Of a stretch of 64,000 nucleotides of DNA, positions 7,199 to 16,268 are shown piece by piece; position 1 is the stretch's first letter, and every line of letters begins with the position of its first letter. The notes beneath the pieces were generated by a model, which saw only the letters and a list, made by a program, of their open reading frames with translations, made no database searches and was not told where the DNA came from. The DNA is from JAHBXE01 sp044222195 (GTDB lineage Bacteria > Planctomycetota > Phycisphaerae > Phycisphaerales > UBA1924): NCBI GenBank assembly GCA_044222195.1, contig JBGANS010000018.1, positions 1-64,000 on the forward strand. Reading direction: 5' to 3'. The position numbers and the translations under genes were made by a program.

Positions 7199-8257
7199 AT
7201 GCAAAAGCACATTCTCCTGACCGGCGGCAGCGGGTTCATCGGGTCGAACTTTGTTCGATTCGTCTTTGGTGCGCGGCCGGGTGTGAAGATTACGAATCTG
7301 GACGTTCTGACGTACTCGGGGAACCCGGAGAATCTCGCGGACCTTGAGGGCGACTCGCGATACACGTTCGTCAAGGGCGACATCTGCGATGCGCCGCTGA
7401 TGGAAAGGCTGATCGGCAGCGGCGAGTTTGACGGCGTTGTTCACATGGCGGCAGAAAGCCACGTCGACAGATCGATCCTCGATGCGGGGCCGTTCATCCG
7501 CGCGAACACGCTGGGGACGCAGGTGCTGCTGGATGTGCTGCGGCGGATGCAGGTGAAGCACAAGGGGGGCCACGGGGAGCCGCCGCCGCGGTTTGTGTAT
7601 GTGAGCACGGACGAGGTGTACGGGACGCTGCCGCTGGAAGACAAGTCGCAGCTGTTCCGTGAAGATACACCGCTGCAGCCCAACAGCCCGTACTCGGCGA
7701 GCAAGGCCGGTGGAGACTGCCTGGTGCGGGCGTACTTCCACACTTTCGGGCTCGACCTGCTGACGACGCGCTGTTCGAACAACTTTGGCGCGTACCAGTT
7801 TCCCGAAAAGGTCATCCCTCTCTTCGTCACCAACCTGATCGAGGGCAAGCAGGTGCCGCTCTACGGCGTCGGCGCGAATGTCCGCGACTGGCTGCACGTC
7901 GAGGACCACTGCGAGGCAATCCTGACGGTGCTCGAGAAGGGCAAGTCGGGCGAGGTCTACAACGTCGGCGGGAACAACGAGCGGAGCAACCTGGAACTTA
8001 CCCATTCGATTCTCGCGATCATGGGCAAGGGCAAAGAGATGATCCGGAACGTCGAGGACCGCCTCGGCCATGATTTGCGGTACGCGATCGATGCCTCCAA
8101 GATCAAGCGAGAGCTTGGATGGCAGCCGACGCGATCGGCCTGGCCAAAGGCCCTGGAAGCCACGTGCAAGTGGTACGTCGACAACCGCAAGTGGTGGGAG
8201 CGGGTCAAGAGCGGGGCGTACCGCGAGTACTACGAGAAGCAGTACGGAAAGCGGTAA
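7199..8257 (+). CDS. rfbB: dTDP-glucose 4,6-dehydratase
   Basis: Protein of 352 residues of the extended SDR family. It converts dTDP-glucose to dTDP-4-keto-6-deoxyglucose. The Rossmann motif GGSGFIGSNF, HMAAESHVDRS, STDEVYG, catalytic YSASK, and NNFGAYQFPEK...VGANVRDWLHVEDHC are textbook RmlB. It completes the four-step rhamnose pathway begun by rfbA. It is separated by 61 bases from rfbD and lies downstream of a small heptamer array. Confidence 0.95.
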   Translation: MQKHILLTGGSGFIGSNFVRFVFGARPGVKITNLDVLTYSGNPENLADLEGDSRYTFVKGDICDAPLMERLIGSGEFDGVVHMAAESHVDRSILDAGPFIRANTLGTQVLLDVLRRMQVKHKGGHGEPPPRFVYVSTDEVYGTLPLEDKSQLFREDTPLQPNSPYSASKAGGDCLVRAYFHTFGLDLLTTRCSNNFGAYQFPEKVIPLFVTNLIEGKQVPLYGVGANVRDWLHVEDHCEAILTVLEKGKSGEVYNVGGNNERSNLELTHSILAIMGKGKEMIRNVEDRLGHDLRYAIDASKIKRELGWQPTRSAWPKALEATCKWYVDNRKWWERVKSGAYREYYEKQYGKR

Positions 8258-8291
8258 GAACGTGGTACGCCTCTTCGAAGCGAGCGCACAT

Positions 8292-8310
8292 CACGCCTCG
8301 GAGAGGCGTG
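8292..8310. terminator. Hairpin in the rfbB/panD convergent gap
   Basis: CACGCCTC (8292-8299) and GAGGCGTG (8303-8310) form an 8-bp stem with a three-base loop between two convergent genes. There is no T-run on either side, so a terminator role is only suggested by position. Confidence 0.4.
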
Positions 8311-8319
8311 CCACCGAGA

Positions 8320-8691
8320 TCAGCTCGGCTCGTACCGCATGGTCTTCTCGACGCGGTTGCCCTCACCCATGATGAGCACCTTGGGCCGGTGGGTCTTGTA
8401 CTCATCGTCCGACATGTAGGCGTAGTGCATGATGATGAGCTTGTCGCCGACTTCGACGAGGTGGGCCGCGGCGCCGTTGATTTCGAATTTCCGCGACCCC
8501 GGTTCGCCGCGGAAGATGTAGGTTTCGAATCGCTCACCGTTGCGGCAGTTGGCGATGGTGACGGCGTCATTGACGCGCATCCCGCACGCCTCGAGGTAGT
8601 CGGCGTCGATGGTAATCGAACCGATGTAGTCGGGGAGCGCGGCGGTCACGCGGGCCATGTGAATCTTGGAATGAAGGACTTTGCGGAACAT
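8320..8691 (-). CDS. panD: Aspartate 1-decarboxylase
   Basis: Protein of 123 residues. It makes beta-alanine for pantothenate and coenzyme A. The N-terminus MFRKVLHSKIH and the self-cleavage site Gly24-Ser25 in YIGSITID, which generates the pyruvoyl cofactor, are present. So are NGERFETYI, NGAAAHL and the conserved GDKLIIMHYAYM segment. It has no Shine-Dalgarno; a TACACT lies 6 bases before the ATG. Confidence 0.95.
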   Translation of the reverse strand: MFRKVLHSKIHMARVTAALPDYIGSITIDADYLEACGMRVNDAVTIANCRNGERFETYIFRGEPGSRKFEINGAAAHLVEVGDKLIIMHYAYMSDDEYKTHRPKVLIMGEGNRVEKTMRYEPS

Positions 8692-8697
8692 CGTGGA

Positions 8698-8703
8698 AGT
8701 GTA
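8698..8703 (-). promoter_or_regulatory. -10-like TACACT 6 bases before panD ATG
   Basis: On the minus strand TACACT is followed by six bases and then the panD ATG. A start of transcription 6-7 bases downstream would fall on the start codon, giving a leaderless mRNA. No Shine-Dalgarno and no strong -35 are seen. Confidence 0.45.
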
Positions 8704-8719
8704 GGTTCGTGATCGAGAG

Positions 8720-11700
8720 TTACGGACCGGAACGCGGCCGCCGGCGGCGGGGAGGGGGCTGAGGCTCGGGGGAGCCGCTGTCCTTGGTTTCGTCGAGTGG
8801 GGCGGCGCTCGCCGGCACGCCGAGCGTCCGGGTGATGAACTCGTTCTGCGTGCGGTTCCAGTGCTTGCCTCCGACGCCGTGCCGGTTCTCGGGGTAGAAC
8901 ATCATTTCGAATGGCTTGCCGGCGTTCTGCAGGGCGCGGACGAGACGGGTCGCGTTCTGGACGTGGACGTTGTCGTCCATCATGCCGTGGACGATCATCA
9001 TCCTGCCGTGCAGCTTTGCCGCGGCGGCGACGACGGATGTCTTCTCGTACCCGGCCTTGTTGTCCTGAGGCGTGAGCATGTAACGTTCAGTGTAAATGGA
9101 GTCGTAGTCGCGCCAATCGGATACCGTGCCGCCCGCGATTCCGGCCGCGAAGAGATTCGAGTGGGTCATCGCGAAGGCGGTCATGAACCCGCCGTAGCTG
9201 AAGCCTGACATGCCGACGCGCGTGGAGTCGATCCAGGGTTTCTGGTTGAGCCAGGTGATCGCGGTTTCGATGTCCTTGAGTTCCTGAACGCCGAGCTGCT
9301 TGTACGCGGTCCAGGCGGAGACGGCGCCCTTGCCGCTCGCGCTTCGGGGGTCGGCCCGGAAGACGACGATCCCCTGCTGGGCGAGGACCTGGTCGCCAGC
9401 GCGGCCGCCGCCCCAGGAATCGGAAACGGTGGGAGCCTGCGGGCCGGCGTAGGTCATGAACCAAACCGGGTACTTCTTGGATTCATCGAACCCGGGCGGC
9501 TTCATGATGGAGCCTTCGAGAGTGAAGCCGTCGGGCGTCTCGATCTGAACAAGGTCCATCGGTGCGAAAATGTAACGGTCCAGGTCTCGAACCGGGTTCG
9601 TGTCGAGCCACCGGACAATCGAGGTGTCGGCGGTCTTCCTCAACACCGTCCTCGGAGGAAGAGTGGCGCTCGACCATGAATCGACGAAGTACTTGCCCTT
9701 GGGGGACACATCCGCTCGGTGCGATCCTGGCTCGTTGGTCAGGCGCTCGGGAGAATCGGGATCGGATCCATCAAGAGATGCGCGGTAGAGATTGGCCGCG
9801 ATGTGGCTGCTCAGGGTGCCGGAAAAGTAGAGCCAGCCGTTGCCCTCGTCGACTTCCGAGATGGACCGCGCCTCCCACTTGCCGGCGGTAAGGGGGCGGA
9901 GCAGTTGTCCATCCTTCGCGTACAGGTAGAAGTGCTTCCAGCCGGTTCTCTCGCTCTGGAAGATAAATGAACCGTCTTTGAGAAAGCGAAGACTGCCCGG
10001 TGTGTCCACCCACGCCTTGGTGGTCTCGCGGAAGAGGACCTTTGGGTTTCCCGCATCGGGCGGAATCGAGAGGACGTCCAGCCACGTCTGGGTGCGGTTG
10101 GTGACCATGGCGTACGCCGCGGAACTGTCTGGCCACCATCCGACGAGTTGAACGAGTCGGTCTTCCAAGGAGTACCCGGAGAGGTTGACCTCTTGGGGCG
10201 CCTCGCCCGCCACCGCCACCGTGAAGAGTCTGGCACGCGGGTTTGGGTCGCCGGGCTTGGGGAAGGGCTGTTTTTCAAGAGCCGGATCATCGGGAATGGA
10301 GTTCACCAATGCGAAGGGCCGAATGGGTGAACTGTCGATTTCCATGTACGCGATGCGCGACGAATCCGGACTCCACCAGTAGGTCTGCCAGTTGCGGTTG
10401 AAGACCTCCTCGTAGTACACCCAGTCGGCTTTGCCGTGTCGAAGCAGATCGGTCCCGCCCGTTGTCAGGGCTCGTTCGGTCTGGGTGGCAACGTCGACGA
10501 CCCACAGGTCGTTGTCGCGCACGTACGCGACAAACCGCCCATCCGGGCTGAACGATGCCAACTCTTCGCGCTGCGGCGACTTGGTCAGGCGGGTCGCCGT
10601 CTTGCCGTCAAGCGTGAAGTAGTACAGGTCGTTCGCGTGCTCGACCAGGGCCGCGGTGCGTGCTTTGTCCATCGTAAAGCTGCCGCGGTTCGCGATGGAC
10701 TCTGCGGCGCGGCCGGCCATGGTCGGGAGTTTGCGAAGCGCGGCGGCGATTGGCCCGGGATCGAACAACGGCTCGGCTTTGCCGGTCAGAGCTTCGACGG
10801 TGTAGAGCTTCCCTTCCCTGGACTGAAGGAAGTGTTCGCCGTCGTCAAGCCACGTGACGCCGCCGATGGGTGAACCGTTGAAGTTGGGGCCGCGATCGGA
10901 TTCGTACACGGCGTCGAACGTCACCGGTCTGGGCGCTTCGCGATTCTCGATGAGGGACCTGGCGGGAGTGAGCGTGAGCGGTGCGGCGGCGTCGAGGCGA
11001 AGCACAGGGAAGTCCTTGTCGAGCGCCAGAGCATCATCAAAGAAGTTCCAGGTCGCCAGGCCGTCGGAGGATCCGGGTTCGAGCAGGTAGACCGCGAGCG
11101 ACCCGAGTGGTTGAGCCGTGCGGACGACGAGCGAGCCGGCGGGAATGCGACGCGTGTCCTCCCTGGCGGCCACCTTCACAGTTGCGAGCTCGTGCCCTTG
11201 AAATGAACGGGCCCGGGTGAGCGCGTTCACGGTGTACGCGGTGATAGGAATGTCAATGTCTTCGCGGAGTTCGTCGAGTCGCACGCCGTGGCGCTGGAGC
11301 GTTTCAATGGTCTTGACGGCCCACGGATCGAACGAGGCGACGGGCTGAACCGAAACGGGGCTTGGTCCGCCGGTGGCCGGGATGATGTACGCGTAAGGTC
11401 GCTTGACCGTTGTTTCGGCCGCGAAGCGAGTGAACAGATCGACTTCGTAGTCCTTGTGCGCGGATGTCGGGTGGGTGCGGCCGTCTGTGCGTTCCTCAAC
11501 AAAGCCGTTCACCGTTGTCTTACCCGGCGCGGCGACCATCTTCGACCGTATGGCCACGGTGCTTTCGGGGCTGGGCGTGCGTCCGGCTTCGGTCGTCCGA
11601 CGGTCGGCGTCGTCGATCAGCTTCCTGATGTCCGCTCTCTTCGACGCGGCATACAGGAGAGAAGCCCGCACGAAGGCATACTGCGAATCGATCCGTTGCT

Positions 11701-12658
11701 TGTAGGTCGCGTAGGAGTAGCTCTCGGTGAGTATGGACAGCCGGTTTCGGAGTCCGACGTAGGGGATGCCGTACCGCCCCTCGTCCGGGTATGTCTCCCA
11801 CTTGGTGTGATCCTCTTCAAAATTGCCGTACCAGAACGTGTCGAGATCGGCGGATTCCTTCACGGCCGCGGCGATCGCGGGGAGCATCGTGTCTCGAGAA
11901 AACTCGATGATGGAGGGGTCGCCCGCGGGATTCTTCGGGCCGTCATACGTGAGCGGGTAGCGGTGGTAGGAGCCGTTGGTGGTGTGCGTGTCGATGAAGA
12001 TCGCGGGGTTCCATTCGTTCATGCACTTGAGCAGGCCGCGGGTCTCGGGGGCTTCGAGCTTGACGAAGTCGCGGTTGAGATCGAGGCCCTGGCCGTTGGC
12101 GCGGGTACCGACCTCATCGGGTCCAACCTGGCCGGGGCGGAGCTTGTCGAGCGGTCCGACTTTCTCGTTTCCATCGGGGTTGTAGATCGGGGCGACGAGG
12201 AGCACCAGGTCTTTGAGCGGTTCGCGGTCCTTGGTCACGATGTCGCGGCACAGGGCCAGCAGGGCTTCCTTGCCGTCGCACTCGCCGGAGTGAATTCCGC
12301 CAATGATCAGCACCACGAGCTTGCCGGAACGCCGCGCCTCTTCAGGCTTCATCACCGGAGGATCGGCGATGATGGCGAGCGGGATCGTGCGACCTTCGTG
12401 ACTCGTGCCCAGGTCGGAGAGTTTGACGAGTTCGGACCGGTCGGCGAGGCCCTTCAGGAACGCATTGACGTCGTCGTTCCGCGCGGTCGCCTTGAAATCT
12501 GATCGCTCGGCAACGGTCTGAAGTGGCGTGAGAGAGGGCTTCTCGCCACCGCCAGGTTGGCGCGGAACGGCGAGGCATGAAGCGAGTATGAGCGAGAGAA
12601 CGGCGAGCATGGAAAGCCCTCCGGAGGCGGCGACTGGGCGGGACTGAGCGAATCTCAC
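8720..12658 (-). CDS. Secreted lipoprotein: M14 zinc carboxypeptidase fused to S9 (DPP-IV-like) peptidase
   Basis: Protein of 1312 residues from GTG 12658. It has an N-terminal signal with lipobox LASC. Residues about 60-400 form an M14-type metallopeptidase: His123 and Glu126 in GGIHSGECDG, IYNPDGN, LDLNRDFVKLE and His225 in DTHTTNG. Residues about 580-1040 look like the DPP-IV N-terminal beta-propeller (FSPDGRFVAYVRDNDLWVVD, TDWVYYEE-like, WWSPDSSRIAY). Residues about 1050-1290 are the S9 alpha/beta-hydrolase: Ser1154 in GMSGFSYGG, Asp1228/1229 in HGMMDDNVH and His1260 in ENRHGVGG. Both catalytic sets appear intact, so one chain would combine a metallo-exopeptidase with a serine dipeptidyl peptidase. 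No frameshift is seen at the junction. It probably acts in the periplasm or at the outer membrane in peptide scavenging. Confidence 0.85.
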   Translation of the reverse strand: MRFAQSRPVAASGGLSMLAVLSLILASCLAVPRQPGGGEKPSLTPLQTVAERSDFKATARNDDVNAFLKGLADRSELVKLSDLGTSHEGRTIPLAIIADPPVMKPEEARRSGKLVVLIIGGIHSGECDGKEALLALCRDIVTKDREPLKDLVLLVAPIYNPDGNEKVGPLDKLRPGQVGPDEVGTRANGQGLDLNRDFVKLEAPETRGLLKCMNEWNPAIFIDTHTTNGSYHRYPLTYDGPKNPAGDPSIIEFSRDTMLPAIAAAVKESADLDTFWYGNFEEDHTKWETYPDEGRYGIPYVGLRNRLSILTESYSYATYKQRIDSQYAFVRASLLYAASKRADIRKLIDDADRRTTEAGRTPSPESTVAIRSKMVAAPGKTTVNGFVEERTDGRTHPTSAHKDYEVDLFTRFAAETTVKRPYAYIIPATGGPSPVSVQPVASFDPWAVKTIETLQRHGVRLDELREDIDIPITAYTVNALTRARSFQGHELATVKVAAREDTRRIPAGSLVVRTAQPLGSLAVYLLEPGSSDGLATWNFFDDALALDKDFPVLRLDAAAPLTLTPARSLIENREAPRPVTFDAVYESDRGPNFNGSPIGGVTWLDDGEHFLQSREGKLYTVEALTGKAEPLFDPGPIAAALRKLPTMAGRAAESIANRGSFTMDKARTAALVEHANDLYYFTLDGKTATRLTKSPQREELASFSPDGRFVAYVRDNDLWVVDVATQTERALTTGGTDLLRHGKADWVYYEEVFNRNWQTYWWSPDSSRIAYMEIDSSPIRPFALVNSIPDDPALEKQPFPKPGDPNPRARLFTVAVAGEAPQEVNLSGYSLEDRLVQLVGWWPDSSAAYAMVTNRTQTWLDVLSIPPDAGNPKVLFRETTKAWVDTPGSLRFLKDGSFIFQSERTGWKHFYLYAKDGQLLRPLTAGKWEARSISEVDEGNGWLYFSGTLSSHIAANLYRASLDGSDPDSPERLTNEPGSHRADVSPKGKYFVDSWSSATLPPRTVLRKTADTSIVRWLDTNPVRDLDRYIFAPMDLVQIETPDGFTLEGSIMKPPGFDESKKYPVWFMTYAGPQAPTVSDSWGGGRAGDQVLAQQGIVVFRADPRSASGKGAVSAWTAYKQLGVQELKDIETAITWLNQKPWIDSTRVGMSGFSYGGFMTAFAMTHSNLFAAGIAGGTVSDWRDYDSIYTERYMLTPQDNKAGYEKTSVVAAAAKLHGRMMIVHGMMDDNVHVQNATRLVRALQNAGKPFEMMFYPENRHGVGGKHWNRTQNEFITRTLGVPASAAPLDETKDSGSPEPQPPPRRRRPRSGP

Positions 12659-12814
12659 GAGGGGATGCTACTGGCGGATCGGCGGGTGTGCATGGACCTA
12701 GGTCTGCTCGCGGTTATTCCGGACGGGAACGGCGAGGCGTATATTCCCTCACCCCACAGAAGCCGATCAACAGGCCGGAACCGGGAGTATTGAGAGCCGC
12801 ACGGCGTCGTCCCC

Positions 12815-13741
12815 ATGCACCTCCGCGACATCTTCAACCAATACCCGACGACGTTTTCCTTTGAGTTCTTTCCTCCCAAGAGCCTGGACGCCGCGCAGAG
12901 TCTGTTTACGTCAATCGCGGAACTGCAGAGGCTCAAACCGACATTCGTGTCGGTCACCTACGGGGCCGGGGGCTCGACACGGCAGATTACGACCGACCTC
13001 GTACTGAGGCTGCGGAAAGAAACGGCGCTGGATGCCGTTCCGCACCTGACGACAGTCTGTCACGATGAGAAGGACATTCACGAGATACTGAGCCGGTACG
13101 CCCAGGCCGGGATCAGCAACATCATGGCGCTCCGGGGCGATGCGCCAAGGGACGCTTCGGGTGGCGATCCTCACAAGTCGTTCAAGCACGCGGCGGAGCT
13201 GGTGAAGTACATCCAGAAGTTCAACCAGTCCGGCGCTCACCCGGACCCTCGCGGGTTTGGAATCAGCGTCGCGGGATTTCCTGAGGGGCACCCGGACACG
13301 CCCAATCGGCTGCTCGAGATCGATCGTCTGAAGGCCAAGGTTGATGAAGGTGCCGATGCCATCGTCACGCAGCTCTTCTTCGACAACCACGATTTCTACG
13401 ACTTCCGTGATCGGTGCGGGCTGGCCGGGATCAAGGTCCCCATTATCGCCGGCATCATGCCGGTGACCTCCATTCCCGGCATGAAGCGGATGGCGGAGCT
13501 CGCCCTCGGGGCGAGGTTCCCCGCGCCGCTCGTTCGCGCGATCAACCGCACCAACGGAAACGAGGAAGCGGTGAAGCGCGTGGGTGTCCACTGGGCGACC
13601 GAGCAGTGCCGCGACCTGCTGGACCATCGCGTTGCGGGGATTCACTTCTACACGCTCAACCGCAGCACGGCGACGAGGGAGATCTACGCGACGCTGGGTG
13701 TCGAGGATTCGGGCGGGTTGATGCCTGCGAAGAAACTGTAA
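12815..13741 (+). CDS. metF: Methylenetetrahydrofolate reductase
   Basis: Protein of 308 residues. It is an FAD-dependent enzyme reducing 5,10-methylene-THF to 5-methyl-THF for methionine synthesis. FSFEFFPPKS (with the catalytic Glu), VSVTYGAGGST, the NIMALRGD segment, DAIVTQLFFDN and PIIAGIMPV are characteristic. Length matches the bacterial enzyme. The region upstream (12659-12814) shows no recognisable SAM or cobalamin riboswitch. Confidence 0.94.
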   Translation: MHLRDIFNQYPTTFSFEFFPPKSLDAAQSLFTSIAELQRLKPTFVSVTYGAGGSTRQITTDLVLRLRKETALDAVPHLTTVCHDEKDIHEILSRYAQAGISNIMALRGDAPRDASGGDPHKSFKHAAELVKYIQKFNQSGAHPDPRGFGISVAGFPEGHPDTPNRLLEIDRLKAKVDEGADAIVTQLFFDNHDFYDFRDRCGLAGIKVPIIAGIMPVTSIPGMKRMAELALGARFPAPLVRAINRTNGNEEAVKRVGVHWATEQCRDLLDHRVAGIHFYTLNRSTATREIYATLGVEDSGGLMPAKKL

Positions 13742-13750
13742 ACTGGGGCG

Positions 13751-14158
13751 ATGCTCGCGAAGGGCCTCAAGACGAGGGTTGCTGTTTCCGTGTTGGTTTT
13801 GGTCATCGGGGCGGTGGCTTACGGACTGGGCCAGGCCCTGTGGCAGGGAATCGCTATCGCCACGGTGGCGAGCGTTCTGTTGATCGGTGACCAGGCGTTC
13901 CACCACTGGCGAGGCCGCCGAGAGCAGCGAGTTCGAGTAGATCGTTCGCAGGAAGAAGGGCGGCGCTGTAAGGGTTGCGACGGCGACCTGTGGGGCCTTG
14001 AGGTTCAGCCCTCAAAGTCGGGCCGGGTCCGCGTCAAGTGTCTCGAGTGTGGGACGGTCAACGAATACCGGCCCGGAAAGCCGCGGCGGCGGCGCAAACG
14101 GCCCTCCCGTACGCATCAGCGCGAAGAGGAAGACACGAGATCGTTCAAGATCCGTTGA
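13751..14158 (+). CDS. Small membrane protein with zinc-ribbon-like domain
   Basis: Protein of 135 residues. One or two N-terminal membrane segments (VSVLVLVIGAVAYGLG, IAIATVASVLLIG) are followed by a charged linker, a CKGC...CLEC four-cysteine knuckle likely to bind zinc, and a very basic tail. The start lies 10 bases after metF, with TAAACT 6 bases ahead of ATG. Its 3' end overlaps the convergent hydrolase gene by 43 bases. Function not recognised. Confidence 0.6.
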   Translation: MLAKGLKTRVAVSVLVLVIGAVAYGLGQALWQGIAIATVASVLLIGDQAFHHWRGRREQRVRVDRSQEEGRRCKGCDGDLWGLEVQPSKSGRVRVKCLECGTVNEYRPGKPRRRRKRPSRTHQREEEDTRSFKIR

Positions 14159-14817
14159 CCAAGATCCGCGGACTTGGTCCGTTCCGGGTGCCACTGAACG
14201 CCAACGTAGTAACGGCGTGCCGGTTCGCACACCGCTTCGATGACGCCGTCGCTGCTCGTCGCGGCGATGGTGAGAGTCCCCGGGCTATCGATCGCCTGGC
14301 GATGATTGCTCCAGACTGTGCCCGCCTTGATCAGCCCGCATCCGCTCGCCGGCCCGACCGGGTGCTCGCCATTCTTGTGCATCGCGTGGCTCGCGAGAGA
14401 ATCGGGCAGATATTGATCAAGGGTGCCGCCCGCGTGCAGAGCCATGAGCTGCATTCCGAGGCACACCCCCAGCACCGGTGCATCGGGTTGGTGGCGCCGC
14501 AACGCTTCCAACAGCGCGAGCTCGTAGGTCTGCCTCTGAGGATGGATCACCTTGGCCTGAGGATGGGTCGCGACGCCGAACCCTTCCATCTTCGGGTCGT
14601 CGCCCCCGGTGAGCACGAACCCGTTGCACAGGTGGAGATGCTCCTCAACCTGGTCGACGAGCGGCGGCAACATCACCGGCATCCCTCCCGCCTTCTCCAC
14701 GCACGCGGCGTACGCCAGCGAACAGTCGACCTTCAGCCGCCCCTGGTTGCCTTCCACGACGTCCATGGTGATGCCAATCAGAGGTCGGCGTCCGAAGTTG
14801 TTGCCCGTGTTCGGCAT
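14116..14817 (-). CDS. Class I glutamine amidotransferase-like hydrolase (peptidase C26 type)
   Basis: Protein of 233 residues from ATG 14817 (a start 13 codons upstream is possible). The fold signature PLIGITMD, VLTGGDDPKM, the nucleophile Cys in GVCLGMQLMA and the His-x-Glu of GVQWHPE form the Cys-His-Glu triad of gamma-glutamyl-GABA hydrolase (PuuD-like) proteins. The family releases glutamate from gamma-glutamyl compounds. The substrate here is not evident from the neighbours. The 3' end overlaps the opposing gene by 43 bases. Confidence 0.8.
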   Translation of the reverse strand: MPNTGNNFGRRPLIGITMDVVEGNQGRLKVDCSLAYAACVEKAGGMPVMLPPLVDQVEEHLHLCNGFVLTGGDDPKMEGFGVATHPQAKVIHPQRQTYELALLEALRRHQPDAPVLGVCLGMQLMALHAGGTLDQYLPDSLASHAMHKNGEHPVGPASGCGLIKAGTVWSNHRQAIDSPGTLTIAATSSDGVIEAVCEPARRYYVGVQWHPERTKSADLGQRILNDLVSSSSR

Positions 14818-14883
14818 CGGTCGATCTTCAGAAAGGCGCCGGCACCACGCTGGCACGTCCCTACCCCCAATTCAGTCGGCTCG

Positions 14884-14889
14884 TACACT
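14884..14889 (+). promoter_or_regulatory. -10-like TACACT 5 bases before the DUF4340 gene
   Basis: TACACT is followed by five bases and ATG 14895. No Shine-Dalgarno is visible. The arrangement mirrors panD and suggests leaderless transcription. Confidence 0.45.
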
Positions 14890-14894
14890 CCGCC

Positions 14895-16244
14895 ATGTCG
14901 AAAACCGCCGTGATTGTTGCGCTGCTGGTCGCCGTTGTACTCGGCGTTGCCGCCCTGGTGCTTCTCAAGGAAAAGGCCCAGCCGGCCAAGACGGGGTCGC
15001 TGCTCACGTTCGATCCCGCGGCGGTGACGGAGATTCGGATGGACCTTTCAGATGGTTCATCCCAGTCGGTTCGACGGGCGGCGGGCGGCTGGACCGTTGT
15101 GTTGTCCGGGCCGGGCCAACCGGATCGTTCCTGGCCCGCGGCGGAAACGCAGGTCCACTCCGCGCTTCGGATCTTCGCCGCTCTCGCGCCGGAACAACCC
15201 GCTGATGGGTCGATCGGAAAGCCCGCGGGAACCCTCACGATCAAGTCCGGCGATGCGTTTCAGGTGCTCAAGATAGGGGATCAGCGTCTCGCCGGGCGGG
15301 TGCTGGTCGAGTCGAACCGGGCCGCGTGGGTGGATGCGGACCTCGCCGAGATGCTCATCACGACGGGCATCCGGGCGTGGCGGAACCGGGCTGCGCTCCC
15401 CGGCGTCGGGCCCGATGCCTCTCGCGTTTCGATTCAAGGGCACACCGGGGCAGCGCTGACACTCGCGCGGGTGCAGGGTAAGTGGTTCATCCGCGAACCC
15501 ATCGCCGAGCCCGCCGATCCTGACGCCATTGCCCGGCTCTTCGGCGTGCTGGCGGCGGCCCGGATCGAAGACTTCTGTGATGCCGGACCACCCACGGCGA
15601 CCGGGCTCGACAAGCCCGTCGCCAGGCTCACGATCGAAACAGATTCGCGAGACCCATCCGGAAAGGCGTCCACCGTTCGTCACTCCCTGGTCGTGGGACA
15701 GGCGGCCGACATCGCCTTGAAGAACGTCGTCGCCAGGCTCGAGCGTGCGGGGAGCGACCGTGATTACGCGGAGACGTTCATTCTCGCGGGCGAACAACTC
15801 GCCGCGATCAAGACCGATGCGGCTCTGTACCTCTCGAAGCGGCCCGTCTCTGGCGAGGCCGCGGAAATCGGGCAGGTGTCCCTGGCGATGCCTCGCGTGG
15901 CGTCGCCGTGTGACCGCCAGGCCTACCGCCGGACGCTGGAAGGGTGGGAACATCAGTGCGGCGATGCAGCGTGGGGGCCGGCCTTGGTCGCGAATGTGCA
16001 GCCGTTGACGGCTCTTCTCGAACTTCTGACGACGGCCAACCCTGAGAAGATCATGCTTCGAGTGAATGGAAGCGATCCCGAGACCGCCGTGAAAGTCGAA
16101 CTCGCGAGCCTCGGAGGGGCCCCGATTGGACGGGTCGCGGTTGTGATCGATAGCGCCAAACTGGTCGTGCTGACCGAGAAGGTCAGGCGCGAATACGCGA
16201 CTGGGGTGGGCGCGGCGGTTGCCGAGTGGCTTGGGCAAAAATAG
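14895..16244 (+). CDS. DUF4340-domain membrane-anchored protein
   Basis: Protein of 449 residues. A single N-terminal membrane helix (VIVALLVAVVLGVAALVLL) is followed by a repeated beta-rich region of the DUF4340 type: FDPAAVTEIRM, GWTVVLSGPGQPDRSWPA, VLVESNRAAWVDADLAEML, WRNRAAL and KWFIREPIAEPAD. In gliding or ABC-transporter contexts DUF4340 proteins often sit beside GldG-like permeases; here no such partner is adjacent. The exact function is unknown. Confidence 0.75.
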   Translation: MSKTAVIVALLVAVVLGVAALVLLKEKAQPAKTGSLLTFDPAAVTEIRMDLSDGSSQSVRRAAGGWTVVLSGPGQPDRSWPAAETQVHSALRIFAALAPEQPADGSIGKPAGTLTIKSGDAFQVLKIGDQRLAGRVLVESNRAAWVDADLAEMLITTGIRAWRNRAALPGVGPDASRVSIQGHTGAALTLARVQGKWFIREPIAEPADPDAIARLFGVLAAARIEDFCDAGPPTATGLDKPVARLTIETDSRDPSGKASTVRHSLVVGQAADIALKNVVARLERAGSDRDYAETFILAGEQLAAIKTDAALYLSKRPVSGEAAEIGQVSLAMPRVASPCDRQAYRRTLEGWEHQCGDAAWGPALVANVQPLTALLELLTTANPEKIMLRVNGSDPETAVKVELASLGGAPIGRVAVVIDSAKLVVLTEKVRREYATGVGAAVAEWLGQK

Positions 16245-16268
16245 TCGCGGGTCGCCCGGGAAGGCGTC

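Noticed and set aside
12659..12814. SAM or cobalamin riboswitch before metF
   Set aside because: I could not find the conserved core elements of either class in this short gap.
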